A stretch of DNA of 64,000 bases, from NCBI RefSeq assembly GCF_900188355.1, contig NZ_FZNX01000002.1:310001-374000 (forward strand), read 5' to 3'. This document shows, piece after piece, positions 8,793-17,418 of the stretch. Source of the DNA: Lutibacter flavus. Its GTDB lineage: Bacteria > Bacteroidota > Bacteroidia > Flavobacteriales > Flavobacteriaceae. How positions within the stretch are numbered: position 1 is the stretch's first letter; the number at the start of each line of letters is the position of its first letter. The notes beneath the pieces were generated by a model. It saw only the letters and a list, made by a program, of their open reading frames with translations. It was not told where the DNA came from and searched no databases. Both the position numbers and the translations under genes were made by a program.

Positions 8793-10079
8793 ATGAATTT
8801 TGTTGAAGAACTACGTTGGAGAGGCATGTTACACGATATAATGCCAGAAACTGAAGAATACTTATTGAATAATAAAACTACTGGTTATATTGGATTTGAT
8901 CCAACTGCCGATTCTTTGCACATTGGAAGTTTAGTGCCAATTATAATATTAATGCATTTTCAAAAAGCAGGTCACAATCCAATTGCTTTAGTTGGTGGTG
9001 CCACTGGTATGGTTGGCGATCCTTCAGGAAAGTCTGATGAACGTAATTTGTTGGATGAAGAAACATTGAACAAAAATGTTGCTGGAGTAAAAGGACAACT
9101 TGCTCGTTATTTAGATTTTGATAGTTCTGTTGAAAACGCTGCAGAATTGGTTAATAATTACGATTGGATGAAAGAGATTTCATTAATTGATTTTGTACGT
9201 GATGTAGGTAAACATATCACCGTTAATTATATGATGGCAAAAGATTCTGTTAAAAAACGTTTAGGTTCTGATTCTCAGGCTGGAATGAGTTTTACTGAAT
9301 TTACATACCAATTATTTCAGGGATATGATTTTTACCATTTATACAAAGAAAAAAATTGTGTTCTTCAAATGGGAGGATCGGATCAGTGGGGAAATATTAC
9401 TACAGGAACCGAGTTGGTTAGAAGAAAAGCACAAGGAAAAGCATATGCAATTACATGTAAACTAATTACCAAAGCTGATGGAAGTAAATTTGGAAAAACG
9501 GCAGGTGGAAATGTATGGCTAGATGCTAATAGAACTTCACCTTATAAATTTTACCAATATTGGCTAAATTCTTCAGATGAAGATGCTGAAAAGTATATTA
9601 AAATATTTACTTTTTTAGATAAAGAAAGTATTGAAACGTTGATTGCTCAACATAAAGAAGCACCTCATATGAGAATTCTTCAAAAGAAAATTGGAGAAAA
9701 AGTTACCATTATGACACATGGAGAAGAGGCGTATGAAAATGCAATTAAAGCTTCAAATATTTTATTTGGAAAATCTACTGCAGATGATTTAAAAACGCTT
9801 GATGAGCAAACATTTTTAGATGTTTTTGAGGGTGTTCCACAAGCTGAAATAGAACGCTCAGATATTGAAAATGGACTGGATATTGTTGCAGCTTTTTCAG
9901 ATACGGGTTTCTTAAAGTCGAATGGTGAAGTTAGAAGAGCTTTAAAAGAAAATTCAATTTCAGTAAATAAAGAAAAAGTAAAAGACGATTTTGTAGTCTC
10001 TACAAATGATTTAATTGCTGGCAAATTTGTGTTATTACAAAGAGGTAAAAAGAGCTATTTCTTATTGAAAGTAGTTTAA
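8793..10079 (+). CDS. tyrS: Tyrosyl-tRNA synthetase
   Basis: Class I aminoacyl-tRNA synthetase that charges tRNA-Tyr. The HIGH-type motif is seen as SLHIGSLVP and the KMSKS-type motif as KFGKT; an S4-like RNA-binding domain ends the protein (segment [16 protein letters not shown]). I choose ATG 8793 ([13 protein letters not shown]) instead of an upstream TTG because the -7 promoter box lies inside that extension. The resulting 428 residues match the family length. Confidence 0.96.
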   Translation: MNFVEELRWRGMLHDIMPETEEYLLNNKTTGYIGFDPTADSLHIGSLVPIIILMHFQKAGHNPIALVGGATGMVGDPSGKSDERNLLDEETLNKNVAGVKGQLARYLDFDSSVENAAELVNNYDWMKEISLIDFVRDVGKHITVNYMMAKDSVKKRLGSDSQAGMSFTEFTYQLFQGYDFYHLYKEKNCVLQMGGSDQWGNITTGTELVRRKAQGKAYAITCKLITKADGSKFGKTAGGNVWLDANRTSPYKFYQYWLNSSDEDAEKYIKIFTFLDKESIETLIAQHKEAPHMRILQKKIGEKVTIMTHGEEAYENAIKASNILFGKSTADDLKTLDEQTFLDVFEGVPQAEIERSDIENGLDIVAAFSDTGFLKSNGEVRRALKENSISVNKEKVKDDFVVSTNDLIAGKFVLLQRGKKSYFLLKVV

Positions 10080-10109
10080 GTGTTGTTAAATATTTAGCCG
10101 TAAATTACA

Positions 10110-10235
10110 AACTAAAAACGTCACTGCGAGGAGTTTTTCACGACGTGGCAGTCTGTTGGTTCAACACACAGATTACTTCCTTTCAGTCGCAATGACGGTT
10201 TTGCTTTACTGCATTTTACTATAACTAAAAACGTC
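10110..10235. repeat. Imperfect palindromic intergenic repeat with flanking direct repeats
   Basis: The region between tyrS and the acyl-protein synthetase folds into a long imperfect hairpin: an arm at about 10114-10130 containing CGTCACTGCGA pairs with about 10184-10204 containing TCGCAATGACG, and inner segments (CAGTCTGT/ACAGATT) also pair. The 13-bp sequence AACTAAAAACGTC occurs at both ends (10110-10122 and 10223-10235). It resembles the dispersed CGTCATTGCGA palindromes seen in many bacterial genomes. The right copy touches the stop codon of the neighbouring minus-strand gene. Confidence 0.6.
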
Positions 10236-11215
10236 TACTTTAATATCAACAAATTACAGCCTCTAATATCAGAATTATCAAATCTTCCTAAAACTTCAAA
10301 CGTTCCGTTTGGATATGTTTTGCCTAAGTCTTGTGTTGCAATAAAAGAGCAAGAATTAATATTTGCTAAATCTATAATATTAATCCCACCAGATTTTCCT
10401 TCAGGTAAAATAGTAAGTGCATCTTCAGTATCTCTTGTTAAAATTTTCATCCAAGGAGGGCATTCGAAAATTCCATTTCCTTTGGAATATGCCTGACTTA
10501 ATAATTCGGTCATACCATATTCAGAATGAATTTCAGAAACTCCAAAACCTTTACATAAAATTTTGTGTAATTCTTCTCTTATAAGTTCTTTCCTTCTTCC
10601 TTTCATTCCTCCGGTTTCCATTATTATGGTATTTTTTAGCTTAAAACTATAAGTTTCAACCAAATCTAATAAGGCAAAAGAAACTCCAATAAGTAGTACT
10701 TTTTCACCTTTTTTATCTAATTCTCTCAAATTTTTAGTTAATTCATCTAAATTATTTAAATAAAATCCACTTTTCGGCTTTCTAGATTTTTTAATAAAAT
10801 CATTTGCCATATAAATTAATGAAGAACCATCACGCTCTAAATAAGAAGGAAGTAATGCCAAAACAGTGCAATCTTCAATGTTTCCATAAAAATGCTCAAA
10901 CCCTTTTGTAAAGCTTTCTTCATAAATAGATATAGCTGTTACAAAATGTTTACTTTGAGTAATTCCGGTTGTACCACTGCTTAAAAATACGCGCTCTACA
11001 GGTTTTTCAGAAGAAACAATTTTGTGTGATTTAAAAAATTGAATTGGTAAAAAGGGAATTTGACTAACTTTTATAATGGTTTCAACATCAATATTTAAGA
11101 GATTTAAAAACTCTTTGTAAACCAAATTGTTTTTAGCTTGAAACTGAAATATTTGGAGTGCAATTCTCTCAAAATCAGGAATATTATCTATATCAAAAAC
11201 ATTAATTCTTTTCAT
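10235..11215 (-). CDS. LuxE-family acyl-protein synthetase
   Basis: Adenylate-forming protein of the LuxE/acyl-protein synthetase family (PF04443), which activates a fatty acid and passes it to a protein thiol. The segment VFLSSGTTGITQSKH is the ATP-binding SGTTG motif of the ANL superfamily, and EIHSEYGMTELLSQAY is the conserved core. I start it at the ATG of MKRINVFDI: the frame runs 14 codons further to TTG 11257, but a full -7 promoter box lies inside that stretch. No lux genes are near, so the job is not bioluminescence and the acyl acceptor is unknown. Confidence 0.8.
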   Translation of the reverse strand: MKRINVFDIDNIPDFERIALQIFQFQAKNNLVYKEFLNLLNIDVETIIKVSQIPFLPIQFFKSHKIVSSEKPVERVFLSSGTTGITQSKHFVTAISIYEESFTKGFEHFYGNIEDCTVLALLPSYLERDGSSLIYMANDFIKKSRKPKSGFYLNNLDELTKNLRELDKKGEKVLLIGVSFALLDLVETYSFKLKNTIIMETGGMKGRRKELIREELHKILCKGFGVSEIHSEYGMTELLSQAYSKGNGIFECPPWMKILTRDTEDALTILPEGKSGGINIIDLANINSCSFIATQDLGKTYPNGTFEVLGRFDNSDIRGCNLLILK

Positions 11216-11233
11216 AAAGATTGGGAAACATCG

Positions 11234-11241
11234 CAAAAGTA
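11234..11241 (-). promoter_or_regulatory. -7 promoter box for the LuxE-like gene
   Basis: Minus-strand TACTTTTG is a full TAnnTTTG match 18 bp before the ATG at 11215, and it fixes the start codon of that gene. Confidence 0.6.
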
Positions 11242-11303
11242 ATGTAAATTTACGCAACCTATTATCTTTTTAGGTATCTTATTAACAATTAAAACGCTAG
11301 CTG

Positions 11304-11840
11304 TTGGGTTTAAATAAGCTCATAAAACAATGTGCAAAGAATGATAGAATAGCACAGAAAGAAATTTACCATCTTTTTGCGGGTAAGTTATTTTCAATAT
11401 GCTTAAAATACTCTAAAAATAAACAAGAGGCTCAAGATAATTTTCAAGATGGATTTATTACCATTTTCGATAAAATTGGGCAGTTTAATTTTAAAGGATC
11501 ATTTGAAGGTTGGGCAAAGCGCGTTATGGTAAACACGATTTTATTAAAGTATAGAAAAAAAACCGTGTTAAATATTGTTACTGAAGAGATTCCTGATGAG
11601 GTGATTGTTGACATCGACGATGATGAAATTTCTTTAGACTTTTTGTTAAATCTTATTCAAGAGTTACCAGACAGATACAGAATGGTTTTTAACCTATATG
11701 TATTAGACGGATGCTCTCACAAAGAGATTGCAAAAATGTTAAAAATTGCAGAAGGCACATCTAAATCCAATTTGGCTAGAGCCCGAGGCATTTTAAAGCA
11801 AAAGATTGAATTGCATCAAGAGAGTCAACAGTCTATTTAA
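11304..11840 (+). CDS. ECF-type RNA polymerase sigma factor
   Basis: A 178-residue sigma-70 family protein of the extracytoplasmic-function type. Region 2 covers about residues 25-85 (FQDGFITIFDKIGQF, then GWAKRVMVNTIL) and region 4 about residues 110-165 (LPDRYRMVFNLYVLDGCSHKE helix-turn-helix). The start is TTG 11304; no ATG fits better. It lies 14 bp before a gene for a membrane-anchored beta-barrel protein, which could hold its anti-sigma partner function. Confidence 0.88.
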   Translation: MGLNKLIKQCAKNDRIAQKEIYHLFAGKLFSICLKYSKNKQEAQDNFQDGFITIFDKIGQFNFKGSFEGWAKRVMVNTILLKYRKKTVLNIVTEEIPDEVIVDIDDDEISLDFLLNLIQELPDRYRMVFNLYVLDGCSHKEIAKMLKIAEGTSKSNLARARGILKQKIELHQESQQSI

Positions 11841-11854
11841 GATAAAAGGTTAAA

Positions 11855-13072
11855 GTGAGAGATTACAAAAGTATTGATAGAATATTTCAAGAAAACTTAA
11901 AAGATTTGGAGGTTTTTCCTCCCAATAAGTCTTGGGATATGATTGAAAAAAATTTAGGGACTGTTTCAAGAAAGAAACGTTTTCCTATTTGGTGGAAATT
12001 TGTAAGTGTTGCAGCATTGCTAATCTTACTTTTCACCATTGGCACAATTTATCTCATTCCAGAGAATAATTTTTCAAAAAATTTCTTAAAACTGAAAAGC
12101 AATAACGATACGGTAGTTGATAGAAATGATAGTATTAATTTAATAATTGCTAAAAAAGATTTAGAAATTAAAGATTTAAATGATAGGCTTGAAACAAGAA
12201 AAGTTTTAAGTAATGAAAGTGAAGGAATTGTTTCTGATATGAATGATAACAATACAAATGATTTATTAGAGCAGACTACATTTAAAAATAATTCAAAGGA
12301 TAATTCTATTTTAGCAGATGCATTAAACTTACCGTTATCAAATAAGAAAAATAAGAAAGTTGTAAATAAGGATGTTTCAAATGGAAAAATAACGGTTGCT
12401 ACTATTTTTGCCCCAATTTACATTAATTCTTTAGGTGATGGATCTGGGATTGACAGTCAATTTAAAGATAGTAGAGCTTCGGGAAACTCGTCATATTCTT
12501 ATGGGGTTAAATTTGCGTACGAACTTAATAGTAAGTTTAGCGTACAATCGGGTATAAATCTTATAAATTTAGGATACAAAACTAACAATGTGTATGTAAC
12601 ACCAGGTGTTTCAGTTTTAGGATTTTCAAATTTATCAACTATTCCTATTGCATCAAAATCTCAAAATATCCCAACGGCAAAGCAAAACGAACTTAATTTA
12701 GACGATCCAAATAAAGGAAGTTTAAATCAAGTTTTTGGGTATGTTGAAATTCCGGTTGAAATAAAATATAGTGTTACGGATGGTAAATTAGGAGTAAATT
12801 TAGTTGGAGGATTTAGTACCCTTCTATTAAATAGAGATGAAGTTTTTATTGAGACGGGCTCTTTTACTCAAAGTTTAGGTTCATCAAACAATTTAAGATC
12901 AATAAATTTTAGTGGAAATATTGGTGTTGATGTTGATTATTCAATAAAGAAAAATCTTTATATTAATATTTCACCTATGTTTAAAATGCAAACAAATACC
13001 TTTTCAAAAAACTCTGGTAGTGTGCAACCATATTATTTAGGAGTTTATACAGGATTAAATTATAAGTTTTAG
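11855..13072 (+). CDS. Membrane-anchored outer-membrane beta-barrel protein, possible sigma-factor partner
   Basis: 405 residues with three parts: a soluble N-terminus (1-45, with motif PPNKSWDMIEKNL), one transmembrane helix at about 46-68, and a long Asn- and Lys-rich linker leading to a C-terminal half with alternating beta-strand pattern of the PorT/OmpA-like barrel type. It starts at GTG 11855, 14 bp after the sigma gene. N-termini of this kind are common in Bacteroidota proteins encoded next to ECF sigma genes. A role in binding the sigma factor is inferred only. Confidence 0.65.
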   Translation: MRDYKSIDRIFQENLKDLEVFPPNKSWDMIEKNLGTVSRKKRFPIWWKFVSVAALLILLFTIGTIYLIPENNFSKNFLKLKSNNDTVVDRNDSINLIIAKKDLEIKDLNDRLETRKVLSNESEGIVSDMNDNNTNDLLEQTTFKNNSKDNSILADALNLPLSNKKNKKVVNKDVSNGKITVATIFAPIYINSLGDGSGIDSQFKDSRASGNSSYSYGVKFAYELNSKFSVQSGINLINLGYKTNNVYVTPGVSVLGFSNLSTIPIASKSQNIPTAKQNELNLDDPNKGSLNQVFGYVEIPVEIKYSVTDGKLGVNLVGGFSTLLLNRDEVFIETGSFTQSLGSSNNLRSINFSGNIGVDVDYSIKKNLYINISPMFKMQTNTFSKNSGSVQPYYLGVYTGLNYKF

Positions 13073-13112
13073 TTGGTTTATTATTTGGTTGGTTACCAAA
13101 TATTGAATGAAG

Positions 13113-13149
13113 AAAGCCATTTCAAATTTGAAATGGCTTTACTTTTTTT
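13113..13149 (+). terminator. Terminator after the sigma/barrel operon
   Basis: A perfect 28-bp palindrome (AAAGCCATTTCAAA then its complement, 13113-13140) is followed by a T-run. Confidence 0.85.
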
Positions 13150-13164
13150 AACACATAATATTCG

Positions 13165-13172
13165 TAGCTTTG
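13165..13172 (+). promoter_or_regulatory. -7 promoter box for the aldehyde dehydrogenase
   Basis: TAGCTTTG is a full TAnnTTTG match 28 bp before the ATG at 13201. Confidence 0.6.
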
Positions 13173-13200
13173 TTTAACAATAATTTTAATTAAATCTATA

Positions 13201-14754
13201 ATGGAAATTTTAGCAATTAAAAGTACAATACAAAAAGCACTTAATAAATTAGGAGTAAAAGATATAAATGAAGGCACTTCTACAGGTTCAAATTTTTTTG
13301 GAAATGGTGAAATAATTGAATCCTATTCTCCAGTTGATGGTGAATTAATTGGTTCTGTAACTTCAACAACTAAAGAAGATTATGAGAAAGTAATAGCGAC
13401 TGCTCAAAAAGCATTTAAAAGTTGGAAATTAAAACCAGCACCGCTACGAGGAGAAATTGTAAGACAGTTTGGTGATAAATTAAGAGAATTAAAACAGCCT
13501 TTGGGTGAGTTGGTTTCTTATGAAATGGGAAAATCTTTACAAGAAGGATTGGGAGAAGTACAAGAAATGATTGATATCTGTGATTTCGCTGTTGGTTTAT
13601 CACGTCAATTACACGGCTTAACAATGCATTCTGAACGTCCGGGACATAGAATGTATGAACAATATCATCCACTTGGAATTGTTGGAATTATTTCAGCATT
13701 TAATTTTCCAGTTGCTGTTTGGGCTTGGAATACGGCATTAGCTTGGATTAGTGGGGATGTTTGTATTTGGAAAGCTTCAGAAAAAGCACCATTGTGCAGT
13801 ATCGCTTGTCAAAATATTATAGCAGGAGTTTTAAAAGATAATTATTTACCAGAAGGAATTTCAAATATAATTAATGGAAATTATGTAGTAGGTGAATTTA
13901 TGACTACAGATAAAAGAGTTCCATTAATCTCAGCAACAGGCTCTACTAGAATGGGTAAAATTGTTGGAGCTACTGTTGGAGCACGTTTAGGAAAATCATT
14001 GTTAGAATTAGGCGGAAATAACGCCATAATTGTAACACCGGATGCGGATCTTAAAATGACTATTATTGGGGCTGTTTTTGGCGCCGTTGGAACTGCAGGA
14101 CAACGTTGCACATCAACTCGTAGGTTAATTATACACGAATCTATGTATGATAAAGTAAAAGATGCGCTGGTTACTGCTTATAATCAATTACGAATTGGAA
14201 ATCCATTAGATGAAAATAATCACGTTGGACCTCTAATTGACAAGGATGCTGTAAAAATGTATGAAAATGCTTTAGCTAAAGTTGTAAAGGAAGGTGGAAA
14301 TTTAATTGTTAAAGGAGGCGTTTTAAGTGGTGAAGGATATGAAAGTGGTTGTTATGTAAAACCTGCAATTGCAGAAGCGGAAAACTCATATGAAATTGTA
14401 CAGCACGAAACTTTTGCTCCTATTTTATATTTGTTAAAATATTCTGGTAGTGTTGAAAATGCTATTGAAATTCAAAATGGTGTAAATCAGGGATTATCAT
14501 CTGCAATTATGACAAATAATTTACGGGAAGCTGAATTATTTTTATCTCAGGCAGGATCAGATTGCGGAATTGCAAATGTGAATATTGGTACTTCTGGAGC
14601 TGAAATTGGAGGAGCCTTTGGTGGAGAAAAAGATACTGGAGGAGGAAGAGAATCTGGTTCAGATGCTTGGAAAATTTACATGAGACGTCAAACAAATACT
14701 ATAAATTATACAACCGAATTACCTTTGGCGCAAGGAATAAAGTTTGATTTGTAG
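13201..14754 (+). CDS. amaB: ALDH7-type aldehyde dehydrogenase (aminoadipate-semialdehyde dehydrogenase)
   Basis: NAD-dependent aldehyde dehydrogenase of 517 residues, most similar to the ALDH7/antiquitin group that oxidises alpha-aminoadipate semialdehyde in lysine breakdown. Catalytic Cys is in GTAGQRCTSTRR near residue 302, the general-base Glu in LLELGGNNAI near residue 268, and the Rossmann glycine motif in ATGSTRMGK. The features HETFAPILY and GGAFGGEKDTGGGRESG are typical of this subgroup. No other lysine-catabolism genes are adjacent, so the substrate is inferred from family similarity. Confidence 0.85.
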   Translation: MEILAIKSTIQKALNKLGVKDINEGTSTGSNFFGNGEIIESYSPVDGELIGSVTSTTKEDYEKVIATAQKAFKSWKLKPAPLRGEIVRQFGDKLRELKQPLGELVSYEMGKSLQEGLGEVQEMIDICDFAVGLSRQLHGLTMHSERPGHRMYEQYHPLGIVGIISAFNFPVAVWAWNTALAWISGDVCIWKASEKAPLCSIACQNIIAGVLKDNYLPEGISNIINGNYVVGEFMTTDKRVPLISATGSTRMGKIVGATVGARLGKSLLELGGNNAIIVTPDADLKMTIIGAVFGAVGTAGQRCTSTRRLIIHESMYDKVKDALVTAYNQLRIGNPLDENNHVGPLIDKDAVKMYENALAKVVKEGGNLIVKGGVLSGEGYESGCYVKPAIAEAENSYEIVQHETFAPILYLLKYSGSVENAIEIQNGVNQGLSSAIMTNNLREAELFLSQAGSDCGIANVNIGTSGAEIGGAFGGEKDTGGGRESGSDAWKIYMRRQTNTINYTTELPLAQGIKFDL

Positions 14755-14765
14755 GGGGAATTTAT

Positions 14766-14816
14766 GTCATATTGAGCCTGTCGAAATATTATAAACTTCG
14801 ACAAGCTCAGTTTGAC
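14766..14816. repeat. Dispersed palindromic repeat between convergent genes
   Basis: A 20-bp arm (14766-14785) pairs with 14797-14816 at 17 of 20 positions around an 11-base loop. The core TTCGACAAGCTCAG and its partner belong to a palindrome widely scattered in Flavobacteriia. It lies between the convergent aldehyde dehydrogenase and dxs genes and may also act as a terminator. Confidence 0.7.
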
Positions 14817-14854
14817 AAAATGTATGGTATTGACTTTTTAAATAACTCCATTTA

Positions 14855-16624
14855 TTACAACTTTAATAAAAACTGAAATAATTGTTTCTTAGATAAACCT
14901 ATATTTTCAAACAACTCTTCTACTTTACCATGTTCAATAAATTCATCTGGAATTCCTAAAACTTTAATTGTTTTATTCTTGTAATTAGTTTTAGTGGAAA
15001 ATTCTATAACAGCACTTCCAAAGCCGCCTTTTATTGTTCCATCTTCAATGGTAATAATTGTGTCAAATTTTTCAAATATTTTATGAAGTAATGCAGTATC
15101 TAAAGGTTTTACAAAACGCATATTGTAATGAGCAAACTTGTTTTTTGGCAATTCCTCTTGAGTTTCAATTATCGTATTTCCAATAGTTCCAATACTCAAT
15201 ATAGCAATTTCTTTACCTTCAGTAATGCATTCTCCTTTCCCAATTTTAAGAGTTGAAAAAGGCTGTTTCCAATCAATTATTGTTCCTCTACCTCTTGGAT
15301 ATCTAATGGCTATTGGAAAATCAATTCCCAATTGAACAGTGTACATAATGTTTCTTAATTCTATTTCATTTAAAGGGGCAAATATTACTATGTTTGGAAT
15401 ACAGCGTAAATAAGCAATATCAAAAACACCATGATGCGTTGCACCATCTTCACCAACAATACCAGCTCTATCTATGCAAAAGATTACAGGTAAATTTTGC
15501 AAAGCTACATCGTGAATAATTTGATCGTAAGCACGTTGTAAAAATGTAGAATAAATATTACAAAACGGAATTAATTCTTGAGTTGCCATTCCAGCAGCTA
15601 AAGTAACTGCATGTTGTTCTGCAATTCCAACATCAAAAGCTCTTTCAGGTAATTGATCAATCATTAGTTTTAAGGAAGATCCAGTAGGCATTGCAGGCGT
15701 TATACCAACTATTTTTTTATTATTTTTAGCCAGTTCAACAATGGTTTCTCCAAATACATCTTGAAATTTAGGAGGTAAAATTTCTCCACTTTTAGGAACC
15801 AATTCACCTGTAGTTTTATCAAATTTTCCAGGAGCGTGGTATTTAACCTGATCTTGTTCAGCTTTTTGTAATCCTTTGCCTTTTGTTGTAATTACATGTA
15901 AAAATTTTGGGCCTTTTATAGATTTTAAACGTTCTAATTCGGTAATTACAGCTTCAATATTATGGCCGTCTATTGGACCAGAATAATTAAAATTTAAGGC
16001 TTCAATTATATTGTTTTTTCTAACCTTTTTACCAGCTTTTACATTGGTGAAATAATTTTTTAAAGCACCAACACTTGGATCAATCCCCATAGCATTGTCG
16101 TTTAAAATAATCAGTAAATTAGCATCTGTTACTCCGGCATGATTCAAACCTTCAAACGCCATTCCACTTGCAATAGAAGCATCTCCAATAACGGCAATAT
16201 GTTGTTTTTTTAAATCGCCTTTAATTTTTGAAGCAATTGCCATTCCTAAAGCAGCTGAAATAGATGTAGAAGAATGTCCGGTGCCAAACGCATCATAAAT
16301 ACTTTCTTTTCTATTTGGAAACCCAGCAATTCCACCTAATTGTCTGTTTGTATGAAAAATTGCTCTGCGTTCGGTTAAAATTTTATGTCCGTAAGCCTGA
16401 TGACCAACATCCCAAATTAATAAATCGTTAGGTGTATCAAAAACATAATGTAGAGCAATTGTTAATTCAACAACACCCAAACTTGCACCTAAATGACCTT
16501 CTTTTGTTGCAACAATATCAATAATAAAATCACGTAATTCATTAGCAACTTGTGGAAGTTGTTTTTTAGAAAGACTTCGTAAATCTTTTGGGTTATTAAT
16601 ATGTACTAATAAATTATTTTTCAT
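14855..16624 (-). CDS. dxs: 1-deoxy-D-xylulose-5-phosphate synthase
   Basis: Thiamine-diphosphate enzyme that condenses pyruvate with glyceraldehyde-3-phosphate, the first step of the MEP isoprenoid pathway. The thiamine-binding motif begins at GDASIASGMAFEG and includes ILNDNAMGID; the transketolase pyrimidine domain shows VGIAEQHAVTLAAG. At 589 residues it is slightly short for Dxs but contains all three domains. A full -7 box ends 6 bp before its ATG. Confidence 0.95.
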   Translation of the reverse strand: MKNNLLVHINNPKDLRSLSKKQLPQVANELRDFIIDIVATKEGHLGASLGVVELTIALHYVFDTPNDLLIWDVGHQAYGHKILTERRAIFHTNRQLGGIAGFPNRKESIYDAFGTGHSSTSISAALGMAIASKIKGDLKKQHIAVIGDASIASGMAFEGLNHAGVTDANLLIILNDNAMGIDPSVGALKNYFTNVKAGKKVRKNNIIEALNFNYSGPIDGHNIEAVITELERLKSIKGPKFLHVITTKGKGLQKAEQDQVKYHAPGKFDKTTGELVPKSGEILPPKFQDVFGETIVELAKNNKKIVGITPAMPTGSSLKLMIDQLPERAFDVGIAEQHAVTLAAGMATQELIPFCNIYSTFLQRAYDQIIHDVALQNLPVIFCIDRAGIVGEDGATHHGVFDIAYLRCIPNIVIFAPLNEIELRNIMYTVQLGIDFPIAIRYPRGRGTIIDWKQPFSTLKIGKGECITEGKEIAILSIGTIGNTIIETQEELPKNKFAHYNMRFVKPLDTALLHKIFEKFDTIITIEDGTIKGGFGSAVIEFSTKTNYKNKTIKVLGIPDEFIEHGKVEELFENIGLSKKQLFQFLLKL

Positions 16625-16630
16625 TCATTA

Positions 16631-16638
16631 CAAAACTA
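16631..16638 (-). promoter_or_regulatory. Possible -7 box for dxs
   Basis: Minus-strand TAGTTTTG is a full TAnnTTTG match 6 bp before the dxs ATG, so the mRNA would have almost no leader. Confidence 0.45.
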
Positions 16639-16671
16639 CAATATTTAAATTGTTCATTATATTAAAATAAT

Positions 16672-16679
16672 TACTTTTG
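16672..16679 (+). promoter_or_regulatory. Possible -7 box for tadA
   Basis: TACTTTTG is a full TAnnTTTG match 4 bp before the tadA ATG, again implying a leaderless transcript. It is divergent from the dxs box about 40 bp away. Confidence 0.45.
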
Positions 16680-16683
16680 AAAT

Positions 16684-17133
16684 ATGATAAATCCTTTTGA
16701 CGACACCTATTTTATGAAACGTGCTTTGCAAGAAGCTCAATCAGCATTTGATAAAAATGAGGTTCCAATTGGCGCTGTAATTGTTATGAATAATCAGATA
16801 ATTGCTCGGGCGCATAACTTAACGGAAACATTGACTGATGTAACTGCTCATGCTGAAATGCAGGCCTTTACTGCGGCTGCAGATTTTATAGGTGGAAAAT
16901 ACTTAAAAGAATGTACATTGTATGTTACTTTAGAACCTTGCCAAATGTGTGCCGGAGCAAGTTACTGGGCGCAAATAGGTAAAATTGTGTACGGAGCCAA
17001 AGAAGAGAAAAGAGGGTTTTTAACAATGAAAACTACCTTGCATCCTAAAACCAAAGTTGTAGGAGGTATTTTAGAAGATGAATGCAGTAAATTATTAACT
17101 CGGTTTTTTATTGAAAAACGAAACTTGAATTAA
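16684..17133 (+). CDS. tadA: tRNA-specific adenosine deaminase
   Basis: Zinc deaminase that converts adenosine 34 to inosine in tRNA-Arg(ACG). The catalytic HAE is at residues 56-58 (TAHAEMQAF) and the zinc ligands at C86 and C89 (EPCQMCAG). The length of 149 residues is typical. Some relatives in this family are guanine or cytosine deaminases, but the motif context fits TadA best. Confidence 0.92.
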   Translation: MINPFDDTYFMKRALQEAQSAFDKNEVPIGAVIVMNNQIIARAHNLTETLTDVTAHAEMQAFTAAADFIGGKYLKECTLYVTLEPCQMCAGASYWAQIGKIVYGAKEEKRGFLTMKTTLHPKTKVVGGILEDECSKLLTRFFIEKRNLN

Positions 17134-17136
17134 CAA

Positions 17137-17376
17137 TTAGCTATTTTTTTTATTGTGTTCTTCTAAATCTTTTCTGTATTTATCAAAGGTAAAATCTTTG
17201 ATATTTTTGTTTCTATATCTATGATAAATAAATAAAGGCATTAACACAAAAGCAATTGCTAAAACGCCAATACCAATTGTAATTTCACCATTAGGATCTC
17301 CTGTATTTTTTAAATAAAATCCGTAAGATATTGTTCCTAAGACAAGTATTAAAATGGTAATTAAAACAATCTTCAT
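17137..17376 (-). CDS. Small two-helix membrane protein
   Basis: A 79-residue protein with two hydrophobic helices (about 3-22 and 32-52), a glycine-containing loop TGDPNGE between them, and a charged tail ending HNKKNS. Similar small proteins are common in Flavobacteriaceae but I know no function. It stands alone, convergent with tadA, and 42 bp after it the ClC gene ends on the same strand. Confidence 0.65.
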   Translation of the reverse strand: MKIVLITILILVLGTISYGFYLKNTGDPNGEITIGIGVLAIAFVLMPLFIYHRYRNKNIKDFTFDKYRKDLEEHNKKNS

Positions 17377-17418
17377 ATTTTCTATTTTTTGAATATTTTA
17401 TACAATTAAAAATCTAAG

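Noticed and set aside
10235-11215. LuxE-like gene as sign of a bioluminescence locus
   Set aside because: No luxA, luxB, luxC or luxD genes are nearby; LuxE-family proteins also occur in non-luminous Bacteroidota.
13415-14695. Antisense open frames within the aldehyde dehydrogenase gene
   Set aside because: Shadow frames of a clear 517-residue enzyme; composition is not protein-like.
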